64,000 nt of DNA from positions 124,001 to 188,000 of the forward strand of contig JABVXV010000030.1 in the NCBI GenBank assembly GCA_013365325.1, given 5' to 3'. The notes under the pieces are model-generated. The model was not told the DNA's origin, made no database searches, and saw only the letters and a list, made by a program, of their open reading frames with translations. This DNA is from Dipetalonema caudispina. Lineage: Eukaryota; Nematoda; Chromadorea; Rhabditida; Onchocercidae. The position numbers and the translations under genes are program-made. Shown here piece by piece: positions 26,001 through 53,516 of the stretch. Numbering within the stretch: the first letter of the stretch is position 1; each line of letters starts with the position of its first letter.

Positions 26001-29000
26001 AGTGCGGAGCAAAGTTCAAGATCAGCGCAGTTATGTATTAAAGCTCGCTCCATGAACAATTCAATAGTTCCATACAACTCAGAATAAGCGAGACTAACAT
26101 GACTTGGAACCATATAACATGCTCAAAAAATTTGGACAACTTACATTTAATTCAAAGTATCTAAATCCATTAATTTCAAAAGTATTATAAAAATTCTTGG
26201 CATTATTTTTAAGCAAATGCTTGGTAAAGGCACAAAAACAATAGCTTACTTAATAATGCAAATGAGAGGCGAGCACAAACTGTTATCAGAACCTGATTGT
26301 TGAGAATCAGATAGGAGAAGAAACTTTCCCATGCCGTGTGCATCTTTTCATAACATTCTAGCAAATTATTCATGCTGCAATTGATACATGAATGCATTTT
26401 CGAAACTAACTTAAAATGGAATTCAGAAAATGAGAGATGATGAGTTACTTGGAATCAATCAAATCGGTGTCTTTCAAAACATCAAAAACAATGGAGCGAG
26501 CCACAGTAGATAATTGTTGTATGGCATCACTTTTCTTGAAAAGAGTGCCGTCCATTCTGTACTGATAAACGCCAGTTCGTTTGCCAAATCCATATATTAA
26601 GCATGTCCTATAAAGATCACTCCATTATTTTTCGTCTCATTTTGTACTTGAATGTAAGTTAAATTACTAAACATTTGCATGCTTCGAAATCCAATATTGC
26701 AATTCCTTCAAAAAAATTGAAAAACCAAAATAAAGTAGATTTCAGACATAAATCAAGCTAACTTCTCGTCTCTAAATCCGCTTTCTTCCACCAGATTTTC
26801 AGACATGCACTGCGAAACAACCGCTTCAAACAAATTTACAAAAAGTGCGATCTAGAAATTCGGTATTTGTAAAAATAGAATAAAATGTTATATTGCAAGA
26901 TGGAAAACAAAATAGTGTAATACTGGATAATTCTAACATTAGTAAAGCTTTTTTCCAAAATAATCTTTTACGTTCAACTGACAATCATATATAGCTAAGA
27001 ACAGCTAGAATAGTGATTTCTAATTAAATGGTTACATAAATCAATGGTCGCTGGAAAAACAGTTCAAATACGACATGTGAGATAGTACGACACGACATAA
27101 GCATTGAACAACTCAGGCTACGTGATTAAAAATGTACTTTCTGTTCATCTAGTAAAACACTGATTTTAGGGGCAAATGAAAGCAGCAACTTACATGGAAA
27201 ACATAATTGCTTAAAAAGGAGTTTTGGCAGGTAGTTTCGATAAGGTTACTCATTAAATCGGACAAATTTCCAAACACGACAAATATCTAAAACAGAAATT
27301 GCAGGAATTCAGATGAAGTGAAAATTTAAATATTCACAAAATAATGTTGAGTCACTATGAAGATAAAAGCAATCAACTGGTTTTGCCGATATTTTCATAC
27401 ATAAGCTAAATAACAACTAACAAATTTTGCGCCTCAGATCAAAGTAAGCCAAAAACGTGGTAGCTGTCTCCTTACCGGCTCAAAATCGCTATTCTCAGCT
27501 AACTCAGACATGATCCACAATCCATAGCTGCAGCTTCGTACTACAAGTGTCAATAATTGTTCGCCTGGTTGTTTCACATCTTGTATTGCAAATCTGCAGT
27601 TGCAAATTGCAAAGAAAAGTGTCGTTTTTGTGGTATAAATACGAAAATTAATCAAACTTTGAACTAAAGTCTAATTACTTTGCGTATTCGACCGCTGCTA
27701 CGGGGTTTCGATTTTTCAAAGCACAGTCGAGCGCTATCTCATACATTGCACTTTCTTCCATCATCAAAGCATTTGAAAACTTGAAAAGCTGCAGAAGGAA
27801 TATTGCAGACTATTATATAACAATACAAAGAAAAAGAAAAAAAAAAAAGTTCCACTGAGAAAAACATTCTGATAAATTGCGTCAATATTTTTGGGTCTTT
27901 CATTTCCTTGTTTTTAAAATTCAAAACAAATCGGAAAGAAATATAGCAATGTTACCTCAGTTATCTTTGCAGGGATACCACCACCAGCAAAGCGGTAATC
28001 CAAAAAATGTCTTAGTTTCGCTGACTTCCAAGTGTTACTTCGCAGGGATGACAAATATGTAATCATATCATAATCAATTTGCAGCTTTCGAATAGCATTC
28101 AATTCTGATAGAAGCACTTCATCCTTAAATGCTCCACAGGAAAGCAATTTTGAATTAACTCATACACTAACTTTTTAATCTTTAAGAAGGAAATTCGGCA
28201 TTTTGCTTAAAAATTTAAAAACTTTAAGGTAGGAAACTATTGTTAATTGTTACATATCAACGTGGACCGTTTTTGCCCTGACTCAGCACAAATCTTACAT
28301 AAATCAATAACTCTGTTTTTCAAAAAATGAACTTTTCCTGAAATAAACATTTCGCAAACCTTACATTGCAGTAAGACCCAACTGCTTCCTACGAAAAACT
28401 TCCCCCGAAAAGTTTTTTGCCTGCTAATCCTTACAAACTTTTGTCTAAAATCATTTATAAGATTCTCTGAAGGCAGCACGTTTTGGCATTAAAATGGCGG
28501 TTTCTACTAGCAATAATGCCAGCTTAGTTGAACAATTATTTCCTTTAATAAGTGCACTGAACATGGAAATCATGCAAAATTATAACTGTAACATTAAAAC
28601 TGTACTGGCCTTGAAGCTTCATCGGTTTCGTCACCGACGATTTGAAAAGGCTTAGAAGAGAAATCTATTCCTAAACTATAAGAGTTAACCTAAGAGAAGA
28701 AGCATGATATGAAAATTGAAATTGAACAGAATTTGCAAATCATGTTTCTTCCCTTATGTTTACTCTCTTAACATCGTTGTATGACAAGAGTTAAGTAATT
28801 GGAAAATTTAAATTTATCCCCATTACAAAGTAATTTTTTTAGCACCAATAGCTACAAAAGTATACTTATGATGCCCCAGCAGTACAAGCTGCGTTACCTA
28901 TTCATAAGCGTACCTGAAATGACAAAATTAAACATTTGCAACAAAAATTCACCTTCACTTAACAAATCAGCCCTTGGCTAAAGACTTTGTTCAAGAAAAA

Positions 29001-32000
29001 ACCTTGCTAAACGTATAAAAAAAAAAACTCTAAATCAAAATATCACCTTCCTGAAGCGTTCCAAGATGCATGAAATGGCTTCCACAGTTCGAAGCCGGAT
29101 TTCTTTCTCCTTCTGAAAGTCATATAAATATGTAAGTAACATATGTCTGGAAAACAGCAAAGTTCAATAAAATTTTAAAAATTCACTTCTGTCAGAAGCA
29201 AAACCGGACAATTTAATAATGCTTCAACATGTGACATAAGCCGATTGACAACACAATTCCGGTCCGTTTCATTCAAATCGTTGAGATAAGAAATAACACC
29301 CACAAACTAAAATAAGGGAATTAAATGAATAGGAAGAAGAGTGTGACAAACTGGTAACAAATAAAAAGACTTTAATATAAAATAAAATATCACACTAGGA
29401 ATCATCATCCTTCTAAAATGCTGGCCTTTTGAAAACAATAACAAATTAATCAAATGACTTCGTCAGAAAAATAAAACAATGCTTCCATCGATGACAAAAG
29501 TGAGGAACCAACCAATTCGTCCATTAATTTTGCATTGATCAAATAAAGACAGAAACGAAAAACACATTCATGCCACTCCATTAAATTCTTCTTCAACTTC
29601 CCCGCTAATTTAATTATCTAAAAATCCAATTAATCTTCCTGGCAGCGAAATACCGACACTGATTACAATAACATTTTTAGATCTTAACAACCTCCTAGTC
29701 TTTGTCCTGTACCGCTAGTCAGTAACTGAAATCAGAAAAAAATGAAGATAAGAAAATTCAGCGTGCAGCAAAATAAGTCGGCCTCATAACATCTTTAAAC
29801 AACTGACTGGTGAATTTAAAAATCACCTCCAGAGCACTGTTAAGTCTATGTCGAGGTTCAGCTTCAACAGATTCTTGCCGAAAAATAAATTCTATGGCTT
29901 TGCTAAACAAATGCTTTTGTTGCAAATATCTTTCAAGTGTTTGCATCGGTAAACGATACCGTACCAACCGTTCTCCTAGTGCGGCAAAATCACACTGCTG
30001 TTGCAAGCGAGATATCCTTAAAACTTCGAGTACCCAGTAACGAAATGTATCGATCGATAATATATATTTAATTAATAAATAAATTCTGCTACTAATATAA
30101 ACTTCATCGCTCTACCAAAAGCTAGCACCAAAGCTGTGAAACGATTTAATTAAAGACGTAAAGCTTTACTTCACAATCCAAAATGTTATATTTACATTCT
30201 AAGTTCTTGATTCCTCACTGACAATTTTTTCAGTAATATTTCACTGTGACAAACAAGTGAAATATTATTGAAAAAATTGTTAGTGAACATCTAGACATCA
30301 ACTAGCAGGTGAAACTCCCACCACCACATGTTCCACTGCAATGACCGCATCAAACATTCCAAAGTGATCTTCCAACAAAACTTACGTCTTGAAATCAAGT
30401 CTGGGATCTCTTAACATTGTATGCACAGCGTTTGACAACTGCTTTGTCCATGGTGGATGAGCACGTTTTGCAACATCAATCAGCGCTTCACATCGCAAAT
30501 CCAAATTTGAAATACTTTCTGCTATAGCCAAACATCGTTCATCCCACGGATTAGAACTGGAGACGACACCAACAGAAGTAGTCGCAATTTTCTGCAGAAA
30601 TACAAAGATTCTGGCAAGATTATCACAGATACCGATGGAAAAACATATTTACCCCTAGCTTTTTGTTTTGTTTCTCTTCAACTAACTTTGAAACCAAAGG
30701 TAATAGAAATTTTTGTTGGGATATTTCTCGAAAAATATTTCAGTAATTTCATTAAATTTGCAAAAAACATCGGAACTTTTTCTCACCTAACACATTGTTT
30801 TTCTTACTGACGGTGTTACTGCAATCGAATCTTTGATGTGCCGTTAACAAAGTTCACGATAATCATCATGGATAAATAAATTCGACAATTCTTTGCTGCC
30901 TTTCGTTTCATTTTAAACAAATAAAGCTTACCAAAATGTAATTGTAGAGTGTACGATCAGGATCTAATTTAAATTCATTCATATAAGGTCTTGCATATTG
31001 ATCAATATTACTTTTGATTAATTGCACACTTTTCACCCGTTCCAATATTACGTAACAGATCGATTCCACTGTTTGTTCCTAGAACACGAAATCCAACTAT
31101 ATCGAATACGATTTAAATTGTTAAAGGATGTAAATTCATCAAAGTCATAAATCAAAAAATACAAACTAGTATAAAACAGACTAGATTTGAGGTGCTGCTT
31201 CTATTCTACATTTCAGCTACGCTGAGAGGTAAGCATCAGAGCATCATTATTTTTACCCATCGAGAATAAGGGCAAAAAAGTTACAACAAAAAGGTAAAAA
31301 TAATAGAAATTAAGAGGCAAAAGTATTTTTTTAAACAAAACTAACAACCAATCCTTAGTTGCTTATGCATCTACCTCAAAAGTTCCCTACCTGATAAGTA
31401 TTATAACTCATCGTACATTGATAAATACTTTTTAGTCTTTCCATTGAACGCAAATTTTTTACATAGACGTTTAATTCTCCCATCAAATCATCTGGTTCCT
31501 CAGAATAACATCCGATAACTGAAAGCGCATAAGCAACTTCTGCCTAAATATGAGAACATTAGAAATTTCTTCTTAAAGTTAAATTTTTACAGGTTTCTTG
31601 GATGCTTCTAAAGTAAACAGATAAATAATGCAAGACAATTTCCCATAGAACGTCCAGATGTTTGATCCACTATGTGAAAAAATCTGCTGGCCAATAGTTG
31701 CTGAGTACTTATTAAAACCAATTTAATCTGATAATTTACTTGACGACATGGAGTTATAGAGAAGCTAAGTAAGTTTTGCACAACTCTTTCCATGGTTGAT
31801 GCAATTTTAAACGAATTTTCAGGAAAGCGTTCCGGATGTTCTCTTTCGACTGCACGAGCAACATCCATTAAAAATGTCTTGCAACATAAGGAACAAGTCC
31901 TAGGGTCATTTAGGATTACGACAGGGATGACGTCTTCTTCTAGAAAACAAATTGCTTCCATGATGTCAGTGACCGTGTCTGAAATTTAAGGGGGTTCCGA

Positions 32001-35000
32001 TGAAAATCTCCTAATAATCAAATAACATATATCTTAGAGTGACACTTCAGAAAATCGCTAAAACTTGGCGTTCAGTTACAAATTCACATAAAATAATAAT
32101 CCCCATCATAAATTACCACGAATTGTGAGATGAATTTCTTCCAATAAACGCTCAAAATTTCCTTTTTCTTTAATCCATTCTTCCAGCGTTTTCCGATAGC
32201 GATACCATATCAAGCGTGCTTCACAGAACTGTCCATTCTTGCAAAAAATTTCGAAGATGTATTCCCACGAACAACCACCAAGAAATTCTGACCACAAATC
32301 AATTTCCGAAAACTTAGTACAGCACGGTTTTCGCTGAAAGTGAAAAAAAATTGTCATTAAATTTTCAGTTCTAAAACTCTCTTTTCCATAATATCCTGAG
32401 GCCAGCTTTTTAAATTACAAATTTAAAACGCACCCAAGGACCAAACACTTCGCGATATGACTGATAGTTGTAGCGCGTTAGCGATAGTTTCTCCTTCGTC
32501 TCATTATCTAAAAGAAAATGAAAAGTTTAGGGAAATTATCACTCGTTTAAATTCAATGTGAGGATAGAAAATGTCAAGTAATACAGTATTACAACGATAC
32601 CTGTAATTTCGAGCTTTTGCACAAAATCTAAAATTTTCTTAACCCATGAGTGACTTGAACAATACATTATTGCAGCTATGCACATCTCAGCCACCTAAAT
32701 AAATAAAATCATCTAACGTGCTCACTCAAATCCTTAAAATAGTTCAAAATCAGCATAATAAAAATACTTGGAAGTAAGACGACTCAACATAACTATTTGA
32801 AATGATGGTCTAAAAATTCTCTGAGAAATAAAAATAAGAATGCTTGAAATGCTTACCCAATTCTGATCCAAAACTTGGGTCATCCATCCAAGAAATTTGT
32901 CCAGTTCATGTGTTTCGAGGTCAGTCTGTCCCATCGTTCCCGTATCCACGAAGTGCTCAATACGAGCTATATAAATTTTCTGAAATTATTCACCTTTCTT
33001 GAAACTACATATTTGCGTCTTCACTTCACCTATTGAATTTTTAACATTTAACTAGTTAAGTGTAGAATGGAATATGAATCGCACACCTCCGTGTTCAAGC
33101 CGAAAGTTTCAGCAAACTCTTCAGCTTCAACCCATCGCTGTTGATATATTAAATGATCTAAACGCATTTCTGGCTGACATTCATAAACTGCATGGATTTT
33201 GACCGCATTCGGTTCACTAAAATCATAGTATTTACAAACAGAAGTAAATACAAACAAAATTTGTCTCATTCAATTCTGTTAAAAAGGTAAATGTAGATTT
33301 GCTATAGAGCAAGGCAGTGGCTAAAGTAATGTCACATTATCTCCTGTTGAAAAAATTTTTTCCTAAAGAGTGCAAGTATAGGTCATTAGAATAAAGAAAG
33401 CTCGCTATGCATAAAATAGTTTCCAAAATCCTACGTATTTTAACACCACATATCAGTTTCATTTTGAAATAACTAATTGGCGCTAGCTTGGGTAATGAAA
33501 CTGAATTCGCTAAAAAATAATTAAATGATCATCAGTTGAATATCTGTGACCAATGACTTACCTACATTCATATGCAAAAAGCTGTATAAAAAGTATCAAT
33601 CCTTCTTCGCGTGTAACCTTATTCAGTAAAATTGTCGAACTGCTGACTACTTTCGTATAAATTACATCACAGGTTCGGAAGTTGCGAATTTGAAGCTAAA
33701 AACAAACCAAATAGGTTCAATCTTTGCACGGGTGTAAATGAATCTCGCGGTCCAAAACACTGTAACTTGCCTGGCATACTCCTTCATGATCCGAAAAAAG
33801 AAGTACTAGTTTGGTGTTTTCATTTATTTTGCCTTCCCTATCTGGAACGTCGTCAAAAAGCATGAAATCTTTAGCTATTTCACCAGATTTCAAAAGAACA
33901 ATTGATGAAATTAGCATAGTTGTTATGGCGTCCCAAACTAGCAATTGTCCATCCGTTGTCAAAGCCATAATAAATTGGAAGATGACACAAGATGTATGCT
34001 TGTCACGATGTATAACATGCCGAATTCGTACGATGCCCGAAATGTCTGAAATTCAGGAATATCATCCACCAATCACATTTTAATAGAGGATTAACAGCAA
34101 AATGCCGGATATGCACTTCAAAGAAAAATTAATTCTGCTTCATTATAATATAAACAAACCCAAAAGATTCCACTCTTTTTAGAAAAGGGATTTACTCCGT
34201 TCCAATAAAGATTTTAAGGGCTAACCCGATGAATAAAACTCATCTAGAGCTTCCTCCATTATTTCTGCAGATAAATCAAGCAGTGCTACTCTCGCATTCT
34301 GTCCCGATGATAGCTGAATGAAAATAAATGTTTATTATACAATTCAAATAATTTGAACGAAAAAAATCCGTTAATTTAAGAGCAAATTTTTTGCAACTTA
34401 TTATACTGTTAGGACTTCAAAATAAGCAAAGCATGAATTACGGAAACATTAAATACTACATGCGCTATTATTATTAAAAATATCGATTATTGCTCGACAA
34501 AGATTGATTTTGCCTTACTGCATTTAACTTGAAATGCAGCGGAAAGTTTTTCTCATCTTTTTTTGCAAGGACTGTTAAAGTGGAATAAATAAGATAAAGC
34601 ATCTATTATTAAAAAATAAGACGTTTTATTTCAAAGTTGGTCATGTGCGATATTTCCAACTTTTTGAAAGTAATATTAAGTTTTATGAAAATAGAAAATT
34701 TACAAGCAAAATGGCATTAAGATGACTAATGATTGCTGAGTCTATACCAGTGTAATGTGCGTCAAACTGTTTCCAAATCATGTTTGCCATGCCCTAAAAT
34801 TGTAATCGCAAATTATTCAATAAAAAAATTGCTAAACCAAAATATCATAGATAACCAAATATCGTAGTAGCAAGTTTCAAATAAAATATGAATGCAGCAG
34901 CTATCAAGTTTAAAAATCATGGTATTACAAAGATGTCTTACTATATCCATGGAAATTAGAAACCTGCTGCCTGTTCGATATTTCGACTTCGATTTCTTGT

Positions 35001-36241
35001 TCTGGATGAAAATATTCAGAATAATTCGGGAAAAAAAACGAAAAGATTTCACCACTTTCCAATACAATGCACATCTGCACATCTTCACGCTGCAGATCGC
35101 AACTAATAGATGCATCTTGTATCCGCTTATTTTCCATCAACTTCTGAATGAAGATGACAAGCTAAAATGCTTTGAAAGACCTAGACAAAAATTTCCTGCT
35201 TTTGCAAGGTCAGATATACGTTCCAGCTTGAATATAGCATGTATTCTGAAAAAAAAAATCTGAAAAGATGGCTACCACTTGATGTATTATACGGTTGGAA
35301 CCGATACTGAGAAACATCACATTTCCGCAATTCGTCAAAACTGCTATTAAATTTACCACGGGCATGAATTTCATAGCAACTGGATTGATATTTTCTGAAA
35401 TGCGGCTTAATTAGATAGCTGATTATGAATATGATTTAACAAAACAAGAAAAACTTATCGATAAAAAGCTCACATTTATCAATTTGGATTCAGTCGGAAA
35501 AAGTGTTGAAAGTAGCAAAAATATTTGTAAATGAGAAACCCTAATTTCTTCTAACCACCGTGACCTTATACAACTTAAGTCTCCAACTTATTACGTATTA
35601 CACCTCATGGACAACGTATTCAAATAATTCGATGAATTATCTTACCTCCAAGATGCAGTGTGACGATGAACCTTGTACCACAATCAAAACTAAATATTGA
35701 AATATCCTCTCCTATTGCAACCGCTAACAAATCACCATCAGCATTTATGTCACTTAGCACAGTTCTCTCTTTCCGTTCCATTCCACATTCTTCGTTTTTG
35801 CTTTCTAACTTTTCATAATTGCCACTTTCACTTTGTATGGATTCCGTATATGATCCATCATCATCTAAGTATGTCTCAGTTGATCAGAAAATGAATTCAT
35901 GATTGCATTGTAATTGAACTGATTCCCTTATTTATTTGCCCGAATGCCATAATTCCCTATCCCATTTCCAATACGTCATCTTTCCCGGCTTCAAGTGGTT
36001 TCTTTTTGCACACGGATACTCTTTGGAAAGTACGATCCCAAGAATTTTCAGCAATGTCAAAGACATATTAATAGATTTTAGCGTTTTTCGTTTTAGAGAA
36101 AATATTACCGAAAATTGATGCAATTATACTTGACTCATATAAATTGTGACATTTTTGCTTGGAAAATGTCAGATTTGTTGTTTCGTCAGCATCGATGGGA
36201 GTTGTTACACTGGTGAAACGAGTTCCCACAACAGTTGACAT
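20035..36241 (-). CDS. rod-1: ROD/KNTC1 kinetochore protein (RZZ complex subunit)
   Basis: About 2,370 codons, matching the KNTC1 family in order and size. The N-terminal beta-propeller region (to about residue 400) includes LTTDGQLLVWDA. Then come the ROD blocks YQQRWVEAEEFAETFGLNTE, CKNGQFCEARLIWYRYR, EEDVIPVV with PERFPENSFKIA, INERVSPPTDHEIRWYYE, RLPFHPFMFENEKD and CPVEYGRSANALLN. ROD, with ZW10 and Zwilch, recruits Spindly/dynein and Mad1-Mad2 to unattached kinetochores. Exons: 36241-35975, 35874-35646, 35394-35276, 35143-34964, 34793-34704, 34313-34226, 34045-33759, 33695-33562, 33216-33087, 32979-32857, 32694-32601, 32507-32434, 32333-32117, 31978-31740, 31543-31391, 31078-30932, 30591-30386, 30016-29791, 29617-29459, 29306-29187, 29112-29047, 28689-28635, 28466-28254, 28158-27956, 27788-27679, 27593-27476, 27286-27194, 26851-26763, 26705-26673, 26607-26449, 26374-26250, 26121-25967, 25570-25445, 25261-25131, 24860-24824 (doubtful), 24772-24684, 24649-24514, 24424-24350, 24144-23962, 23850-23617, 23267-23051, 22973-22891, 22690-22492, 22354-22224, 22091-21997, 21713-21644, 21488-21388, 20977-20842, 20673-20460, 20311-20255, 20164-20035. 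Odd: an in-frame TAA at 36068-36070 and frame breaks near 24.85 and 20.3 kb. Confidence 0.88.
24650..24683 (-). other. 34-nt intron
   Basis: Within the ROD gene the coding frame before (NEGLLE) and after (DFSLEITEALLLYATKMAL) is restored only if these 34 nt, which begin GTTCAG and end CCAG, are removed. This is near the lower limit reported for nematode introns. Confidence 0.75.
30216..30285. repeat. 30-bp inverted repeat in a ROD intron
   Basis: The arms 30216-30245 and 30256-30285 are reverse complements with two mismatches, around a 10-nt loop. It lies in the intron between the exons 30591-30386 and 30016-29791. No function is evident. Confidence 0.85.
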
Positions 36242-37179
36242 ATCAGTAGATATCTAGAAATTACAATGATTATAAAAGTATGAGCAGAACAATCTATAGC
36301 ATAAGCATTCGTTGGATTCTATCAATTCTTTAGTTTCGTTTAAAATTGTGCTTCAAGTACTGAACGATACAAGTTTTCATGTACCACCACAAATGCACAA
36401 AGAATATCATTTATATACAAACTTCTGCACCTGAAATATTTGCATGCAACAAATTAACAATTTACTCTCTTGCAAATTGATGAGAAGAAATGAAAGGATG
36501 ACTAGCAATAATCTGATGACCTTATAAAGGCATTTTTCCTCTTAACCGTTTCTGAACATTTACTCTCTCTTGTTATTTTCTTACTACCATAGAAACTACA
36601 CCTATCTAACTTCGCTATATTATGGATATGATAAGAAATGTTAAACAGAATCTTATATACTTCACTGTAATCCAACAAAACACTATTCTCTGTTGATTCG
36701 TCCGGAGAAATAAGATCACTAATCAAAGTTTCCGAATAAATTACAAGAATCAAAAAGCAGAGGAATTGTTATCTGTCAAATTCAGCTTCTTGCAAATGAT
36801 AAATAACAAACTATTTCTTGTGATGTAGCAGACAATAAAAAGTATGGAGAATCTCGGGAATTCTGGAAATATATTGAAAAAGGTTTATGAAAGATATGTG
36901 AAACATCAAAAATCTAAGGAAATTAAGACAAAAACGTAAAATCGATATTGAAAGTAATGCATAAAATGAGAATTTACTCATATTCGAAAATATACCTTCC
37001 CGCCAGTCATCATCTCCTGTTTATATTTCCGCCCGTGAAAGCTTTTCCTTTATTGAAGAGCGGTTATTTAAATAATAGTAATTCGTGTATGGCAGTTAAG
37101 GGTAATTTATATTAAGGAATAATTTAATCCGTGTTTTGCTAATGAAGTTACTTGCCATCCATATGATGAGTAGTAGGAG
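36242..37179. promoter_or_regulatory. Divergent promoter region of rod-1 and pecanex
   Basis: The start codons of the minus-strand ROD gene and the plus-strand pecanex gene are 938 bp apart with no convincing gene between. Regulatory sequences for both must lie here or in unannotated 5' exons. No specific motif was recognised. Confidence 0.5.
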
Positions 37180-52558
<15,379 letters not shown>

Positions 52559-53516
52559 TATTTGCTTCGGATCTGCGCTGGAAGAATGCATAATTTCGAT
52601 TTGGCTGCCAGCAGTTAAAAATTAGAAAACCATTCCTGTGAAAATTATGAAGCGCTCGAATAGAAACTGGATAATATGGATGCTATAAATCGAAATACTC
52701 ACTCTGTCCCAAATTTTCTAAAAATGTTTGCTTCTGCACGCTATATAATTTAAGCATTTGCTTCTGCACGCTATATAATTTAAGCATGCGACGAAGTAGC
52801 AGTGAATCTTTACTTGTTCCATCACAATAGGGGCAATTAAATAGTTAAGGGAACATTACTCTGAAATACTTATACACTGCTGGCATTCATCCTTTTCCTA
52901 ATTCGCAAAATCATCAGATGATTTGTTGCTTTTGAGGAAAATTGGTCTCCGCAATGTCGTTGTTTATTAAATCTTTCATCTTTCCGAGATTTAAAATACA
53001 GTACCACTTCCTAGAGCATTAATGATCGTGCAATTTGTTCATGACACGATTTGCATTTTTTTTGGGATTCCCAACCGAATATATAATCAAGCAGTGAGCT
53101 GTGCTGTTTTGCATTAATGCATCTCAAATATCCAGTAATAAGAAAAATCCTCTCCCTTTCGTTTTCCAAAACACAGAGCACTGGTAAAGAGCACTTTAAC
53201 TGTGACAACATAAGCGCAAGATAGATCATAAGGCATCTTGTCAATAAAAACCTGCTGTCAGTTCAGGAATGTTTTCTTGAAAATTCTTTAAAATGGCGCG
53301 TCATAACTTGCGATTTGAAAAATAAAGAGCGAAGATAGATTGATACCATTCGGAAAGAAAAACGACAACATCAAATGGAAGAGATATTGCCGCCAAAAAT
53401 CTTCTCTGCTTACTCCGATGTCATTTTCCCTCATATGAAAATGGGTGCTGTCAGGATGAGAACAATAATTTTACTACAGTTTAAGTAAGACATTGCATCT
53501 AACCATAACTGGGAAA
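52559..53516. other. Intergenic region between convergent pecanex and FCHO genes
   Basis: About 960 bp separates the two stop codons and presumably holds both 3' UTRs. It contains a perfect 30-bp tandem duplication. Open frames here are not protein-like. Confidence 0.5.
52727..52786. repeat. Two-copy perfect 30-bp tandem repeat
   Basis: Copies 52727-52756 and 52757-52786 are identical (unit begins TTTGCTTCTGCACGC and ends TTAAGCA). It lies about 170 nt after the pecanex stop codon, probably in its 3' UTR. Confidence 0.95.

Noticed and set aside
35155..35250. Open segment IHAIFKLERISDLAKAG between two ROD exons
   Set aside because: It cannot be joined to the next exon in phase with canonical sites, while exons 35394-35276 and 35143-34964 join directly.
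34813..35263. Overlapping long open frames on both strands
   Set aside because: These are shadows of the ROD exon 35143-34964, whose frame carries the conserved and in-phase coding sequence.
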